64,000 nucleotides of DNA from the NCBI GenBank assembly GCA_015832175.1, contig WJXW01000017.1, positions 372,001 through 436,000 on the forward strand, written 5' to 3'. A program made the position numbers and the translations under genes. The stretch's first letter is position 1. The number at the start of each line of letters is the position of its first letter. The notes under the pieces were generated by a model, which had not been told where the DNA came from, ran no database searches, and worked only from the letters and a program-made list of their open reading frames with translations. The stretch comes from Paraphaeosphaeria minitans (lineage: Eukaryota > Ascomycota > Dothideomycetes > Pleosporales > Didymosphaeriaceae). Of the stretch, positions 45,013-56,120 are shown one piece after another.

Positions 45013-46317
45013 ATGGCAGCAGTCCCAGAGGCACGCGGAGGCAGCCGTCCACGCCATGGCCCCAGCACTCTCGTTAGCTCCTGGGATCCGTGTATTTCAG
45101 AGCAACCCCCTCTCTTCCCGTATCCCCTTCTCTGAAACAGCGACTCGCCCAAGACATCACCTCGAACAGTGCAAGTCAGCCTCTCCGAGAAAGACGCCAT
45201 CTTCACCCAGCTAGCCCCAGCTCTTTGGTCCGTCAAGATATCTATACTCTCTCCAAGCAGATCGCCCGTGCTCCCGTCCCCAACCAAAAAGTCCTTTGAG
45301 GCGCTGGAGCCGTTTCTCGAAAAGAGGGATGGCGAACAGCGCTGCATGGAGGCCATTTCCGACTCCGAGCCCGAGGCGCCTGAGCGGAAGGTCACTTTCG
45401 CCGATGGCAGGGACAACAAGCGTGCGGTGACCGAGGAGCCCTTCGAGCAGGCCGAGGCAGCTCCCAAGGAAGAGCAACGGCAGAGCAAGAAGTCTTCTCC
45501 CTCCACCCCGCCTAGGCATATCGACATCTACAACGGAGGTAGGGGCTCGCCGCGAATCGTAAGTTTGCCCCCTAGATCTTTGAAAAGTAGCCCAGCTAAT
45601 CTTCCGCTCTTAGTACTGTTCAGCATTCGAGCCCGTCCAGGATGTTCGCAAAGCTCTTGGCCACCCGCCTGTTTCCATCGGTGGCATGGCCAAACCGGGC
45701 CACAAGGAGGCTCTCAAGGCCGTCAACGCAGCTCGCAGGAAGGAGAAGCGCAAGAAGCGCGCCATGCAGGCCGACTCCGCCCCCAAGGTGCGCTTCGCCG
45801 ACCTCCCCGACGGCAGCAAGCTCTACATCGACATGCACGTCTCTTCCGACACGCCGGCCAAGCCGGCCCTTGATAGAGTACACCTCTGGCGCCCGCGAGC
45901 CAACGCCGCTCCGCTCCTCGCTGGTGGCGACTACTTCGGCTGGCGTCAGCGCGATGGGCAGGGTCATCTGCCCATCTCGCTCGTGTGTCCGCAGGTAAGC
46001 CCTCTCCATCCCCTAAGCTATGAACTGTGCTGACAGGATCGGCGAATCAGGGCACCAAGTTCACCATCCTGGGCATGAACAAGAGCAAGGAGGATGCGGA
46101 CCGCACCTTCGAGGCGCACATCGAAAAGTACTGGAAGTCGAAGCTGCAGGAGTGGCGGAAGAAGGTGGGCAGGCTGCAGGGCGAGCTTCGCGTCGTCGTC
46201 GATCAGGCGGGCAGCAAGGTCGTTGCGTGGAACGTCGACGGGACTCCGATCATGTGGTACTTCTTCGATCTCCTGGAGGTCGACGTTGCGCACCGGGCGA
46301 AGGTGAAGTACACCTAG
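45013..46317 (+). CDS. Unrecognised conserved-looking protein
   Basis: Four exons, 45013-45089, 45141-45558, 45614-45994 and 46051-46317, give 380 aa. I do not recognise the family. The first junction (donor gtgtat, acceptor acag) is inferred because it removes an in-frame TGA and gives WDPDSPKTSPRTVQVSLSEKDAIF; the last two introns (55 and 56 nt) are clear. The N-terminal half is Ser/Pro/Glu-rich with LEPFLEKRD and SDSEPEAPERKVTFAD. The middle has a basic helix (ARRKEKRKKRAMQ). Motif KVRFADLPDGSKLYIDMHV and the C-terminal KWEW-like helix/strand region (YWKSKLQEWRKKVGRLQGEL, then MWYFFDLLEVDV) suggest a small folded domain. Possible function unknown. Confidence 0.7.
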
Positions 46318-46889
46318 GCGACGGCGTGGCTGGCTGAACGGGTGTTGGATGATATCGTGCTGCGTATGCTTTGACGGGCTTCCATCTTCTGGGTATTGAG
46401 TCTTGATCCGTATCTGTTCACAAATCCGTCAATAGTACAGCGGGCATGAACTGGAACATAGTGTTCGAACCACGACTCATACACGCATGAGACCAACTGA
46501 GAATGCGAAAAAGTCGTGTTTTGGAAGCAAAATAAGATCGGATATGTAGGAATTCCGACAGGAAAAACCCCGCTCAAATGCTCCATCCAAACTCCACCTA
46601 TGCCATACCAACGCAATGCAAGATCAGTGAGGAAAGAAAAAAGTACCCTGGACCGCTTGAGCACGCGTGTGACGTACTCGTCCCTCGTGATCTCCTGTAT
46701 GCGCGCAATGGAGATATGCGTCTCCCATCGTTATCGCAAGCTACATCCCAGGACTCATTGCCGGCCCAGAGTGTATCCAAGAAGACTCCAAGCGGAGAAG
46801 AACGTTCCATATTATAGTCTTGGTGTCTACTAATCGACAACGAAGCAATTTGAAACGAACTTTCCGTCATACAGAGAGCTTGGGGTCGC
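46318..46889. other. Convergent intergenic region
   Basis: 3' ends of the orphan (+) and the E2 gene (-) face each other. A partial A-box/B-box-like pair at about 46455-46520 (-) was examined and rejected as a tRNA. Confidence 0.5.
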
Positions 46890-47503
46890 TCAGAGACCAT
46901 CCGCATCAAGCTCTTCAGGCGTCTTGTGGCGCGCAAGAACGAGGCGCTTGAACTCATCCATGTCCTTGTCCCACAGCTCGGCAGCCTGGCCGTTGAGCGG
47001 GCTCGAGCTATCGTCCGGTTAGCGCTGCGATTGTATGCCACAGCGATATGTCAACTTACTTGTTGGGCTCTCCGAGCAGACTCTGCAGGCTGAGCAGCAC
47101 GGTGCCAATGTTGTATACTGCGCTCCACTTATCCTTGAGGATATCGAGACAGATCCTGCCGCTGAAGTCGACGTTGGGGTGGTAGATGGGCGTCTTGAAG
47201 AGCACCGTGGGCGGGGCGTAGGGGTATGTGGCGCCGAACTCCATGCTGAGCTTGAAGACGAGGTTCTCGTAGGGCGTTGACTCGGGGCCGTCAATGGTGG
47301 CAGTCCAGCGGGTCATGTTCTCGTCGTTGGGGAACGCGGTGATGCCGGGCGTGGGCTTCATCATGATGTCCATGAGCTCTTTCTGCAGGCTTTGAGGCGG
47401 GGTCAGCGTGCGTCACGACCAGAGGGAGGGCAGGGAGAGCGTACCGTTGAGCGACAGTGGCGCCGCCGCTGCCGTTAGTGCGGGCTCCGGTTGAGAGTGC
47501 CAT
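46890..47503 (-). CDS. UBC11: Ubiquitin-conjugating enzyme E2, UBC11/UBE2C type
   Basis: E2 enzyme that works with the anaphase-promoting complex on mitotic cyclins and securin (UBE2C in animals). Exons 47503-47445, 47389-47060 and 47007-46890 give 168 aa. The catalytic cysteine is C100 in HPNVDFSGRICLDIL, with the HPN tripeptide 10 residues before it. GITAFPNDENMTRWTATIDGP, TPYENLVFKLSMEF and SLLGEPNNSSPLNGQAAELW match the UBE2C group better than RAD6 or UBC4. The short Ala/Gly/Thr-rich N-terminal extension before RLQKELM is also typical of it. The C-terminus is slightly longer than in animals (KTPEELDADGL). Confidence 0.9.
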
Positions 47504-48720
47504 TGTGCTATCGTCTTGATTTTCTTGTTGTTTCGTGTGCTGAAGAATACCTTCCAAAGCTGACGCAGAACCGCCCAAATGCAGTGGTGTTCGATTGATT
47601 TGATGTAGGAGAATAAAGAAGAAGAGAAACCAAGAAGTCGCAGAAAATAGCGGAGTACAATGGTGAGGGTGAAATGGAGGTGTCAATGGAACTCGGGCAG
47701 TCAATGTCGTGCGTGCTTGTTTACTGTTCGCGCCATCACCCCGGATACCGTCTCGCTTCGGCTCGCTAGGACGGTTCGACCCCCACCCAATTGATGCGCG
47801 TCAGGTACGCGACACATGAGACATTATCGCGTCGCGCTTTGCCATCGTATGCTGCACTGTGATGGATGGCAACTGTATAGGAATCGTGCGTCTTGTGGCT
47901 GCTGGTTTTATGTAGAAGAAGAAAGAGCTAGCCGCGCGAGGCAATCTTGACCACCCTGAAGAAGCAAGCAGCCCACAGTCTCCGAGGAATCCGGCTCAAG
48001 GGCGTAAAAGGCACCTTATTTATTCACGGTGCCACTTCTCCACGAGACAGACAAATAGACATCATAGGGGCTATACAACGTACACTTCGTGCCGGTCCAT
48101 TATTCATATGCTTCAGAAGCCACGTCCAACGACACATACCCAACCCTAACGGACACGAAGAGGACCGTCCCAAAAGTCCATCGCATGACTGACAACCTTA
48201 TGGCCCGACCGAACTTTGAAAGAACAACGCAACAAGATGCAAGCCACCTTCGATCCTACATGCTTTGTGTCCGTTTGTGCGGCACGTTCGGTGTGTCTTG
48301 CAAGATTCAACGAGACCCAATCAAATACAACAAAAATTCTCTCCGAATTATTTGCACTTGACCGCTGTATAGCTAAGGGTACTTGAACCGTGGTACGGCG
48401 TTCGAATGTTGAGTTGGCTATGACTTGTTGAGGCAAACCACTCTTCGTGATTTCGAATGTGCCGAACCCATCGCATTTGTGGAGTACTAAAACTCCATCG
48501 AGCATCACGGCCTCTTCAAAACTTCTATCTACTTCCAATCCATCACCGATCGCAAGCACAACCATTGTCGATACTCGATACTCAATACCGACATCAGTTC
48601 CACTCAACCATTCACGCATATCGAACCCATCCAACCTCCCGACACATTCAGTCCGTCAAATTACCCAACACATTCATCCCATCCATTCACGCACCCATCC
48701 ATCCACTCACAACGGTCACA
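47504..48720. other. Divergent intergenic region
   Basis: About 1.2 kb between the divergent E2 gene and the next orphan gene. No gene recognised; a C/A-rich leader (cacccatccatcc) precedes the ATG at 48721. Confidence 0.5.
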
Positions 48721-49879
48721 ATGTCTCCCTTCCTTTCAGAGTCAGTTATCGACAAGATTCAGCGCCTTAGCCCTGACCTCATCACCAACATCAACAACGG
48801 CATGCGTCTCGATGAACATCCTTTCAACTTCAAGTTTCGGCTCGCCTGCCTCTCCAACAACTTTTTCAGCCACGAGCATGCATTGTGTAAACATTCCACA
48901 TAGAATTCTTTCCCTCCAGACGTTCCAGTATCTGGGGTTTTTACCTAATGTGTCTAAGTATCTGTTTGGAAAACTAGAGCATCGCAGGATAGAGATAGAA
49001 CAGGAAGTGGACATGCTGGAGTATGTGCAGAGCTATATCCGGTACAAGTGCGAAGGCATTGATGATACCTCTGACGATTGGGAAAAGGCACTGGACAACG
49101 TGGGAATCCACGGTCGGATGCGGAGCGCTCTCCTGGATCCAAAGCATGCGCAGATCCGTGGCATTCAGTCAATGTCACATTGGCTTTGCGAGATGCTGGA
49201 GACCAATTATGATGCTCTAGTCGGACTGGATGATACCATCCTGTCCAAAATCGACACCGCCTACCCCAGCCTTCGCGCTGGCAGATTCAACAGTGACTAC
49301 ACCGTTCCAGCTACGCCTGGCGACCACATCAACATATTCAAACCAGTCTCCCTCACGAGAGCGAAGCAGGTCATCGCCGAGGATGGCCCCATCGACTTGG
49401 CACCACTGCTTAGTTATCCGCCAACTGACTTCGCACATCGTGGAGGTCTTTACTTCACCCACCAAATGTGGGTGGCCGCCCACTATTCTCGCCTATTATC
49501 CGACGCCTGTCCCATATGTGATAGGCGGACCATTGAGATAGCGGTCCCTCTCGACCACCTCACTAAAGAGGACATGCTCACCTTGGATTTTAGCGACCCT
49601 TGGAAGGAGCTGATCTTCTACTCCCGACGGGACCAGACATACCCTAGGGACTTAGTTTGCTTACGCCGCGAATACAACATTATCCATGGTCCTATCGCCT
49701 ACAATGCTGATATCGCATTCGCCAAGATGAAGGATCCCAGCGCTATTCAGAAAAAGCACTTGTTGTGGGAGGAGGCTAAATTACAGACTAGAAACTATGG
49801 CAAGCAGCATGTCTGGCTGACCGAAGAACCGGTTAACAGATTGAGTGAGGTGGTGAAGGGGAAGATCTGGATAAGGTAG
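48721..49879 (+). CDS. Unrecognised protein, 5' structure uncertain
   Basis: The main exon (at least 48904-49879, about 325 codons) is a clear coding region with hydrophobic/charged periodicity: LEHRRIEIEQEVDMLEYVQSYI, then DTAYPSLRAGRF and ACPICDRRTIEIAVPLDHLT. Only one CXXC is present. I do not recognise it. Upstream, ATG 48721 opens MSPFLSESVIDKIQRLSPDL, which looks real, but joins the main frame only with a weak donor gtttcg at 48834 and acceptor catag ending at 48903 (70-nt intron), giving FNFKILSLQTFQYLG. Alternatively translation begins at ATG 48812. A frameshift or recently decayed gene is also possible. Confidence 0.55.
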
Positions 49880-50483
49880 CCTGAGCATGGCTACGCTCTT
49901 GTCGAATCTCCGTGGAACGAGTGATGCGAGGAAGCTGCTTGCTGCAGATTCATCCGAAGTGGGGCAGTACATGCGCAGAGGAACACTGGATTGGATGCAA
50001 AGAAAAACAAAGATCAGATGATGTATATCAGCATGAACTATGGGAGAAGGGCCGGGAGAGATTGTGGCCCCTGCAGATGGAAGCATGTACCTTCAATCCA
50101 TAGTTCATAATGGGATCGGATTCTCCACATGTGAGGTGCAGGTCCCGCTCAATGGCTGAATTAGAAATGTTTGGTCTGGATGAAGCCAGTGAGCTCACGT
50201 TCGAACACTTGATACTGGCATAGCGCCCTATCATTCCGTCAATTCTCTTGAACTTAGATCGATATCCACCTGTAGTCATTTCAACAGGTCTATGAGCATG
50301 TCAGCAAGTCTGAAAAGCATCGTCGGGGAGTTGCTGCAGCTTTTTAACTTTATCGAGTCTAGTGAGCTACACGCATTTGCAGATGGAGCATCTCCCCAGG
50401 ACCAACACAAAGTAGTGTTATCTCGCCTTGCCAGAACCGGGATCAGGATACACATAATATACATTCTCAAGTCCAACCATATA
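49880..50483. other. Convergent intergenic region
   Basis: Between the orphan gene and the 3' end of the Thr-tRNA synthetase gene. Nothing recognised. Confidence 0.5.
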
Positions 50484-52145
50484 CTACAAGAACCTCCCCA
50501 CCAGAGCCAGAAAGTACTTTCTCGCCTCTTCTATTGTCATTCCGACATTGATAGATCCCTTGGATTGATCTTCTTCCGTAAGCGGCCGCCCCAAAACCTC
50601 AGTGATAACCTCGCGCACGGCGCCATCGTTCGGCTGGTTCTTGATATTCAGACGCACGGTTTGAGACTTTGCTTCTTCAGCACCAACGACAATAATATGG
50701 TTATACTTCTTGTCATGGGCTTCGCGGAGTTTCTTTCCCAGCATGCGGGCGCTCGAGTCGACATCAATGGGAAGGTGAATCGCAGATAGTTGCTGTGGCG
50801 TCGGTCTGGAGTCGGCGCTTTTCTGCGTGTCATTGGGATGTGACGGGTCAGAAATACCTGCGAGCACGGATTGGACGCGAGCCGCGTATTCGAGCAATTC
50901 GGGCTTTTGGTTCAACGTCACGACCACCGCGGGTCGCGGCGAAAGCCAGAATGGGAAGCTGCCGTTGTAATGCTCGATGAGGAGGGCCATGAAACGTTCC
51001 AACGATCCGTATATGGCACGATGAACGATGACAGGCCGACGACACGATGGATCAATGTTCTTGTCACCAGCTGAGATGGCGCCTGTCTCTAGCTCCTCGG
51101 GCGAGGCTTGATATTGCAGATCAAAGCGCTGGGGAAGTTGAAAGTCGAGCTGGATAGTCGCCGTTTGGTGTTCTTTTCCAGTCGCATCTTTTAGAATGAT
51201 ATCAATCTTCGGACCGTAAAAGGCACCGTCTCCTTCATTGATAGCCCATTCTCTTCCACTGTTATTGAGAGCAGTAGTCAGCTGCTCTTCCGCTCTGTTC
51301 CACTCTTCAAGTGTCCCAATGTAGTGTTCTTTTGGTCGAGTCGAAAGCAACAACTTATAAGGACCAAGATTGAAGGTGTCGTACACCATGCCCACAAACT
51401 TCAGTGTCTGCTCGATCTCCGACAGAATCTGGTCTGGCCGACAAAATATATGCGCATCGTCCTGATGAAATCGTCGGACCCGTGTCAAGCCCGTCAGAGA
51501 CCCCGATATCTCGTTTCGATGTAACGCGCTGAAGTCGGCATACCGTACAGGCAGGTCCCTGTAGCTTTTGAGCTCGCCCTCGCCCCAGAATAGCAGACAA
51601 TGTCCTGGACAATTCATGGGCTTCAGTCCAAACTCCTCATCCTCGCCAGCCTGCGCATTCTCTGTTTGCCCTGTCGCGCCTCGTCCCTTTACACTGAACA
51701 TGTCCTCCGCATAGTTGTCCCAATGCCCCGATTTTTCCCACAAAGACTTTTTGTATATTGTAGGCGTGATGACCTCCTTGTATCCGAACTGCGGGTATTG
51801 TGCTCGGAGGAAGTCTTGCAGCTTTTGAAAAACGTAGGCGCCGTTCGGGAGGAGCAGCGGCGAGCCAGGGGACATGGGCGACGTGAGGAAGAGGTCGTGC
51901 AACTTGGCAATCACCCGGTGGTCGCCCCCAGCATCAGGTTTAGGCGGTTTGGGCGTCGTAGGGTTCAATTGAGCATTTTGCGTAGCTCGTTGCGCGTTGC
52001 GGACTACCGATTTCTGGAAAGGACCTGGAGCTGAGCACGAGCAGCTCCTGATGAAAGTAACTACATGGTTGCGAGAGAACTGTGAGCTCAATGGCCTCCG
52101 CCCAAGAGCACTTGACGCTGCTGAAAGCTGCTGTATTCGCGGCAT
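50484..52145 (-). CDS. MST1: Threonyl-tRNA synthetase, mitochondrial
   Basis: Class II synthetase charging mitochondrial tRNA(Thr). Single exon, 553 aa. The N-terminus (MPRIQQLSAASSALGRRPLSS) is rich in Arg, Ser and Ala and lacks acidic residues, a typical mitochondrial import signal. It lacks the TGS and editing domains of the cytosolic enzyme, as does yeast MST1. Core: MNCPGH at 177-182 with zinc ligand C179, motif 2 region ALHRNEISGSLTGLTRVRRFHQDDAHIFC with H232, motif 3 HRAIYGSLERFMALL, and the anticodon-binding domain near the C-terminus (IVVGAEEAKSQTVRLNIK). An insertion at 153-172 (GATGQTENAQAGEDEE) is lineage-specific. The start ATG context is atgccgcg. Confidence 0.93.
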   Translation of the reverse strand: MPRIQQLSAASSALGRRPLSSQFSRNHVVTFIRSCSCSAPGPFQKSVVRNAQRATQNAQLNPTTPKPPKPDAGGDHRVIAKLHDLFLTSPMSPGSPLLLPNGAYVFQKLQDFLRAQYPQFGYKEVITPTIYKKSLWEKSGHWDNYAEDMFSVKGRGATGQTENAQAGEDEEFGLKPMNCPGHCLLFWGEGELKSYRDLPVRYADFSALHRNEISGSLTGLTRVRRFHQDDAHIFCRPDQILSEIEQTLKFVGMVYDTFNLGPYKLLLSTRPKEHYIGTLEEWNRAEEQLTTALNNSGREWAINEGDGAFYGPKIDIILKDATGKEHQTATIQLDFQLPQRFDLQYQASPEELETGAISAGDKNIDPSCRRPVIVHRAIYGSLERFMALLIEHYNGSFPFWLSPRPAVVVTLNQKPELLEYAARVQSVLAGISDPSHPNDTQKSADSRPTPQQLSAIHLPIDVDSSARMLGKKLREAHDKKYNHIIVVGAEEAKSQTVRLNIKNQPNDGAVREVITEVLGRPLTEEDQSKGSINVGMTIEEARKYFLALVGRFL

Positions 52146-52570
52146 CGAGAAAGCTGGCGAGCTTCAGAGATGTCCTGCAACATCGAGACGCGTTGAGTTA
52201 GCGGCTTGGCATCGCTCAATCTTATCTGATCATGACGATGACGTCATCCTATGTTGAATCCACTCTTTGCGAAGCGTGTCGCGAATGCATAATTATATGT
52301 GGCGAAAAGGGAATGAGCTTGTCCTCAATACCAGAATTAAATATTACGTTGACGCGTTCCCTAAAAGACCTGCGCTGATTGGTCAACACCACGTCACACC
52401 TTGAGGAAGTGGCAACCTCGTTTCCCAGCCTCTTATGTAGAACCATTGTATTAACGACATTAAACTTTTACCACTACGCAACCTTTCAGAAAACCCTACT
52501 CAATCTCATTCCCTTTGGAGCATCTTATCCCGATCAGTTTGTGAAAGAGAAAGAGGGAGGTTGATACAGC
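52146..52570. promoter_or_regulatory. Divergent promoter, MST1 / membrane protein
   Basis: 425-bp divergent region. It contains the CRE-type octamer (52239-52246), an ACGCGT at 52352-52357 and an inverted CCAAT (ATTGG, 52378-52382). All are short, common motifs. Confidence 0.45.
52239..52246. promoter_or_regulatory. Palindromic TGACGTCA site
   Basis: Perfect ATF/CREB-type octamer, 93 bp upstream of the synthetase ATG. CREB-like bZIP binding is the family expectation; there is no direct evidence of use. Confidence 0.4.
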
Positions 52571-54346
52571 ATGGCCGCAGCGCGACCACGAAGGCACAAC
52601 GGCAGCCTTGGAGATTCCTGGGGCTCCGCCGAATACTCAGATGACAACGTTTCTATTGATTCCGCGGACTCGTTTTCAGAAACTGGCAGCCAGAGTGACT
52701 ACTTTGAAGAGCACGGGCGCGATGTTTTGGACGAAGAGGAAGACGACATGGCTACACCTATGCCGCATCCCAGGGATTCGGAAACCCGCCATGACACACC
52801 TACCAAAGGCTCACATGCTCGACTTTCACAGCGACCGCAAATGGCAAGGGGTGGCTCGAGAACTTTCCAGCAGTCAACGCCTCAGCAATCGCCCGAGCCC
52901 GCGTTCATTATGCCTTCCATCAACGCGTCAACAAACGACTTTAACACCGCGTCACCCACAGCACCCCTCCGAAATTCTCAACTCAGGAGCAGGAAACTTC
53001 AGCGAGATCCTAACTCTAGCTACGTGAGCAAAGACATGTCGCGCTTTCCTCGAGCCGACAATCGCCAGGCTGCCCCAGTTCAACAAGAGCCGGTAAATCC
53101 ATGGCAATACATGGGGCTCTTCTGGGACTACGCTTTGCGTCCTGTTCTCGGATATATCTTAGGCATCTTCAAGATGACCTTCGCTGGCTTGCAGCCTGTT
53201 ATTGGAGTGGCTGCAGGCTTCGCCATCTTAGTCCTGACCCTCCAGTTAGGCTCAATCTACCTGAAGAACTCCTTCCAGGCCACTCTTGCGCCCATGTGCT
53301 CGCTCCCTCTATCTGGCTACCTTCTGCCTTTCTGCGACACAATTCCGAATACCCACCAAGCGAACTTTGAAGAGCTCGTCAACATCCAGTCCTCTTTCGA
53401 AGATGTCCTGGAAGCAAACAAGGATTCCTACGCCCTACCAGCAAACATGAAGAAGAGCCAGGTGGCCATGCGCGACCTTCGTATACAGGTGCGCTTCTCT
53501 AACTTGCCCTCCCGAGCCGAGCTAGAGAACGAGTTCGATTCGTTCATCGAGACGGCGCGCGAGGCTTCGGACGATCTCGCAAAGTACAACGCACGCATCG
53601 GCTACGTGACGGACCAAGTCATCTCGACCAACAGGTGGACGCTGACCGTGCTCAACGGCATCGTTGCTACCGAGGCAAACAAGGGTGCCCTCTCCGAGGC
53701 CGTCAAACACATGAACATCTTCTCCGTCTTCCGCGGCCCGCCCGAAACCCTTGAGCAGCGCATCTTCGTGCAGTACCTCAACCATGTGTCTAAGCTCAAA
53801 GACGACGTCTCCAGCCTTATAATCTTCAGCGAGTCCCTCATGGCGCTGCTCAACAACCTTGATGCACGCCTCGATATCATCGCAGACATCGCCATGCGCG
53901 ACGACAACACCGTCAATCGCGACCGCGAGGAACTCCTTGCAGATCTTTGGTCCAAGCTTGGCGGAAACCGCTCCTCGAAGGCTGCCAACGCAAAGTCTTT
54001 GCAGCTCCTCCGCGATGTCCTACGCTACCGCGCCAACGCTGTGCAGCTTGTGAGCGCCACGCTGCTCAAGCTGCGGGAGATCGCTACAGGCTTGGAGAAC
54101 CTGCGCGACGGTATCGCAGCGCCGGAGGTGGTTGGGTTCCGAGAGGACTTCCCGCTGCAGTGGCATATTGACGTGGTGTCTCGTAGCGTAGAGCGCTTGC
54201 GGGATGCGCGTGGAGAGAACATGGCCATCGAGCGGGACACTATTCGGAAGGGTATGCGCGAGGGCATGGGCGAGGACAAGGTGCCGTACATTGATCGTGG
54301 CGAGATGCCGACGGTGTATGCGCACGCGAAGAATGAGAAGGCGTAG
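52571..54346 (+). CDS. Conserved membrane-anchored coiled-coil protein
   Basis: Single exon, 591 aa, no recognised family. An acidic, Ser-rich N-terminal region of about 175 residues precedes a hydrophobic block at about 180-235 (GYILGIFKMTFAGLQPVIGV, AAGFAILVLTLQLGSIYL) with two likely membrane spans or a hairpin. The rest, about 350 residues, is predicted helical with heptad-like spacing (ELENEFDSFIETAREASDDL; LKDDVSSLIIFSESLMALL; LRYRANAVQLVSATLLKLRE). It contains paired Cys in MCSLPLSGYLLPFC just after the membrane segment. The layout suits a nuclear-envelope or ER protein with a long lumenal or cytosolic coiled coil (inference). Confidence 0.85.
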   Translation: MAAARPRRHNGSLGDSWGSAEYSDDNVSIDSADSFSETGSQSDYFEEHGRDVLDEEEDDMATPMPHPRDSETRHDTPTKGSHARLSQRPQMARGGSRTFQQSTPQQSPEPAFIMPSINASTNDFNTASPTAPLRNSQLRSRKLQRDPNSSYVSKDMSRFPRADNRQAAPVQQEPVNPWQYMGLFWDYALRPVLGYILGIFKMTFAGLQPVIGVAAGFAILVLTLQLGSIYLKNSFQATLAPMCSLPLSGYLLPFCDTIPNTHQANFEELVNIQSSFEDVLEANKDSYALPANMKKSQVAMRDLRIQVRFSNLPSRAELENEFDSFIETAREASDDLAKYNARIGYVTDQVISTNRWTLTVLNGIVATEANKGALSEAVKHMNIFSVFRGPPETLEQRIFVQYLNHVSKLKDDVSSLIIFSESLMALLNNLDARLDIIADIAMRDDNTVNRDREELLADLWSKLGGNRSSKAANAKSLQLLRDVLRYRANAVQLVSATLLKLREIATGLENLRDGIAAPEVVGFREDFPLQWHIDVVSRSVERLRDARGENMAIERDTIRKGMREGMGEDKVPYIDRGEMPTVYAHAKNEKA

Positions 54347-54644
54347 GGCGCCGTTGAGAAGCGGAGGAAGGAAGACAGAGCGGTGAGCGTTGGGCATGTG
54401 GGCGTGCCGTCTCTCTGGATCTAGATTGTTGGATCATTTGTTCACCAAGGCGAACATATGGACTCTTGGACATCATCACCGCTTGGTGCATGATTGGTTA
54501 TGAACTCTGGCACGACACGACACGGGCGGGTATTTCCCATTCCATCCTCATTCGTAGCACACCTAGATACCCCTATGAAACATCACTTTCATCTCGCATG
54601 ACCATCGCTCATTTTGTTTGCTAGAGACCAAGTGATGCCCACGA
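54347..54644. other. Convergent intergenic spacer
   Basis: Just under 300 bp between two 3' ends; nothing recognised. Confidence 0.5.
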
Positions 54645-55809
54645 TCAGCACATCTGCACCTCGCAGATCGCCCTTCGTACCCCCGCCTCCAGCCCTTCAA
54701 ACTCCATCTCATATGCCACACAACCCTTCCGCCCACACTCCTGCCTGAACTCATCCACGCTTCCCCCCACTCCAAAGTAATGCCTCTTCGCCGCAACCAG
54801 CGCCTTCCCACTCTTCACGCGCCGCATAAGCGCAACCATCGCATCCGTAAACGCGACAAGACTCGTAGGCGAATAAATCGTCTCCGACGCCAGGACAAGG
54901 GTATTCATCTCCTGCGACGACGGCACAAGCGAGAGCAGCGTCTCCGTCGGCAGCCACGACCCAGACAGCAGCGTCAGCGTCAGCCCCGATTCCGTCAACC
55001 GCCTCTTGAAGGCCTCCAGCACCGTCGGCGTAAGATACAAATCCCCATTCTCCTCCTCAGCATTAGGAAACGCAACCGGACTCCCCGCCTCGCCAAAAAC
55101 CTCCCTACTCGTCGTCTCGTCCAGCGTCCCCGCCCACGTCAGCAACAGATTCGGCAGCGTGACCAACCGCAGCACATCCGCATTGTAATCCGTCAGCGTA
55201 AAATACATGCCCAGCCCTTCCCTCAACGCATACTGGAACAGCAGCAGACTGGGCACCGCGGTCCCGCAGCCCATCTCTACGACGTGGTCGACGCGCACGA
55301 GGTCGTCGAGGTCCTTGCGCGGCCCGCGGTCCATCAGGAAGCGTGCGAGGTCCAGACTGCATTCCCAGGTTTTATAGCCGCCCTCGTAGATGTTGGTGCG
55401 GACGTCGGAGTCGTCGAGGCCGGCGAGGGGGGCGGCGGAGGTGCCGTCGTCTTCGGCCATGAGCTGGAGGCGGACATCAAAGAGCTCGCGGCGGGGGAGG
55501 CGCACGGTGTGGCCGAGCGGGGAGGTTATGGTGGTGAGGGTGAAGGAGAGTTTGTCGGGCAGGGAGGAGAGCTGGACATGTTAGGTATGAGCGAATACAG
55601 TGTCTTGTGTTGTCGACTGCACATTACACTTGTATCGTGCATGGTGCAATGGCGAGGCGCATGCCTACCAATTCATCTAAGTTGTGCGTTTGAGCTGGGA
55701 CTGGCGGAGGGGCGTCCTGCGCCGCTGCAGCTGCGGGCTGGGTACTCTGGGAGACATCTTCTGTGTCGGCTTCTATATCATCGCCCGCAAAACCAAAGCT
55801 GAAAGACAT
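54645..55809 (-). CDS. HPM1: Protein-histidine N-methyltransferase
   Basis: SAM-dependent class I methyltransferase related to yeast HPM1 and METTL18, which methylates a histidine of ribosomal protein uL3. Exons 55809-55669 and 55571-54645 give 355 aa. The N-terminal SFSFGF with acidic tail is shared with this family. Family marks: EGGYKTWECSLDLARFL at 110-126, and the SAM motif EMGCGTAVPSLLL from 146. Later LASETIYSPTSLVAFTDAM and AAKRHYFGVGGSVDEF give the C-terminal half of the fold and are typical of the METTL18 group. The C-terminus ends in MC, directly before the TGA. It is transcribed away from the bHLH gene on the same strand. Confidence 0.9.
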
Positions 55810-56120
55810 GTTCACGCGATGCGCCGCGGGGTTGTCAAGAATGGTGGTGCATTTTCTACGCGGTTATCGATAAGACGGCGCGTCGTCATTCGTCGGTGCC
55901 GGCGTCGCGAAGGAGAGCCGACGACGCGTCCGGCATCTGCAGTCTATGATGCCGTGGGGCCGTGGCACGATATCAGAGGAACACCCAGCATCGACTCCTG
56001 TCCCACTGGCCCATGCTGTCGACCATGTCGACTTCCTTCAGGACAAAGACGAATGCATTTAAATCCTTCTCGAGACTTTTCATTGCTTTTCGATTGTGTA
56101 GGACTGTCCTGCTCGCCTGG

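Noticed and set aside
46455..46520. A tRNA-like pair of boxes on the minus strand (ctcagttggt and ggttcgaacac)
   Set aside because: Only about 20 nt separate them, too few for anticodon arm and stems, and no acceptor stem pairs up.
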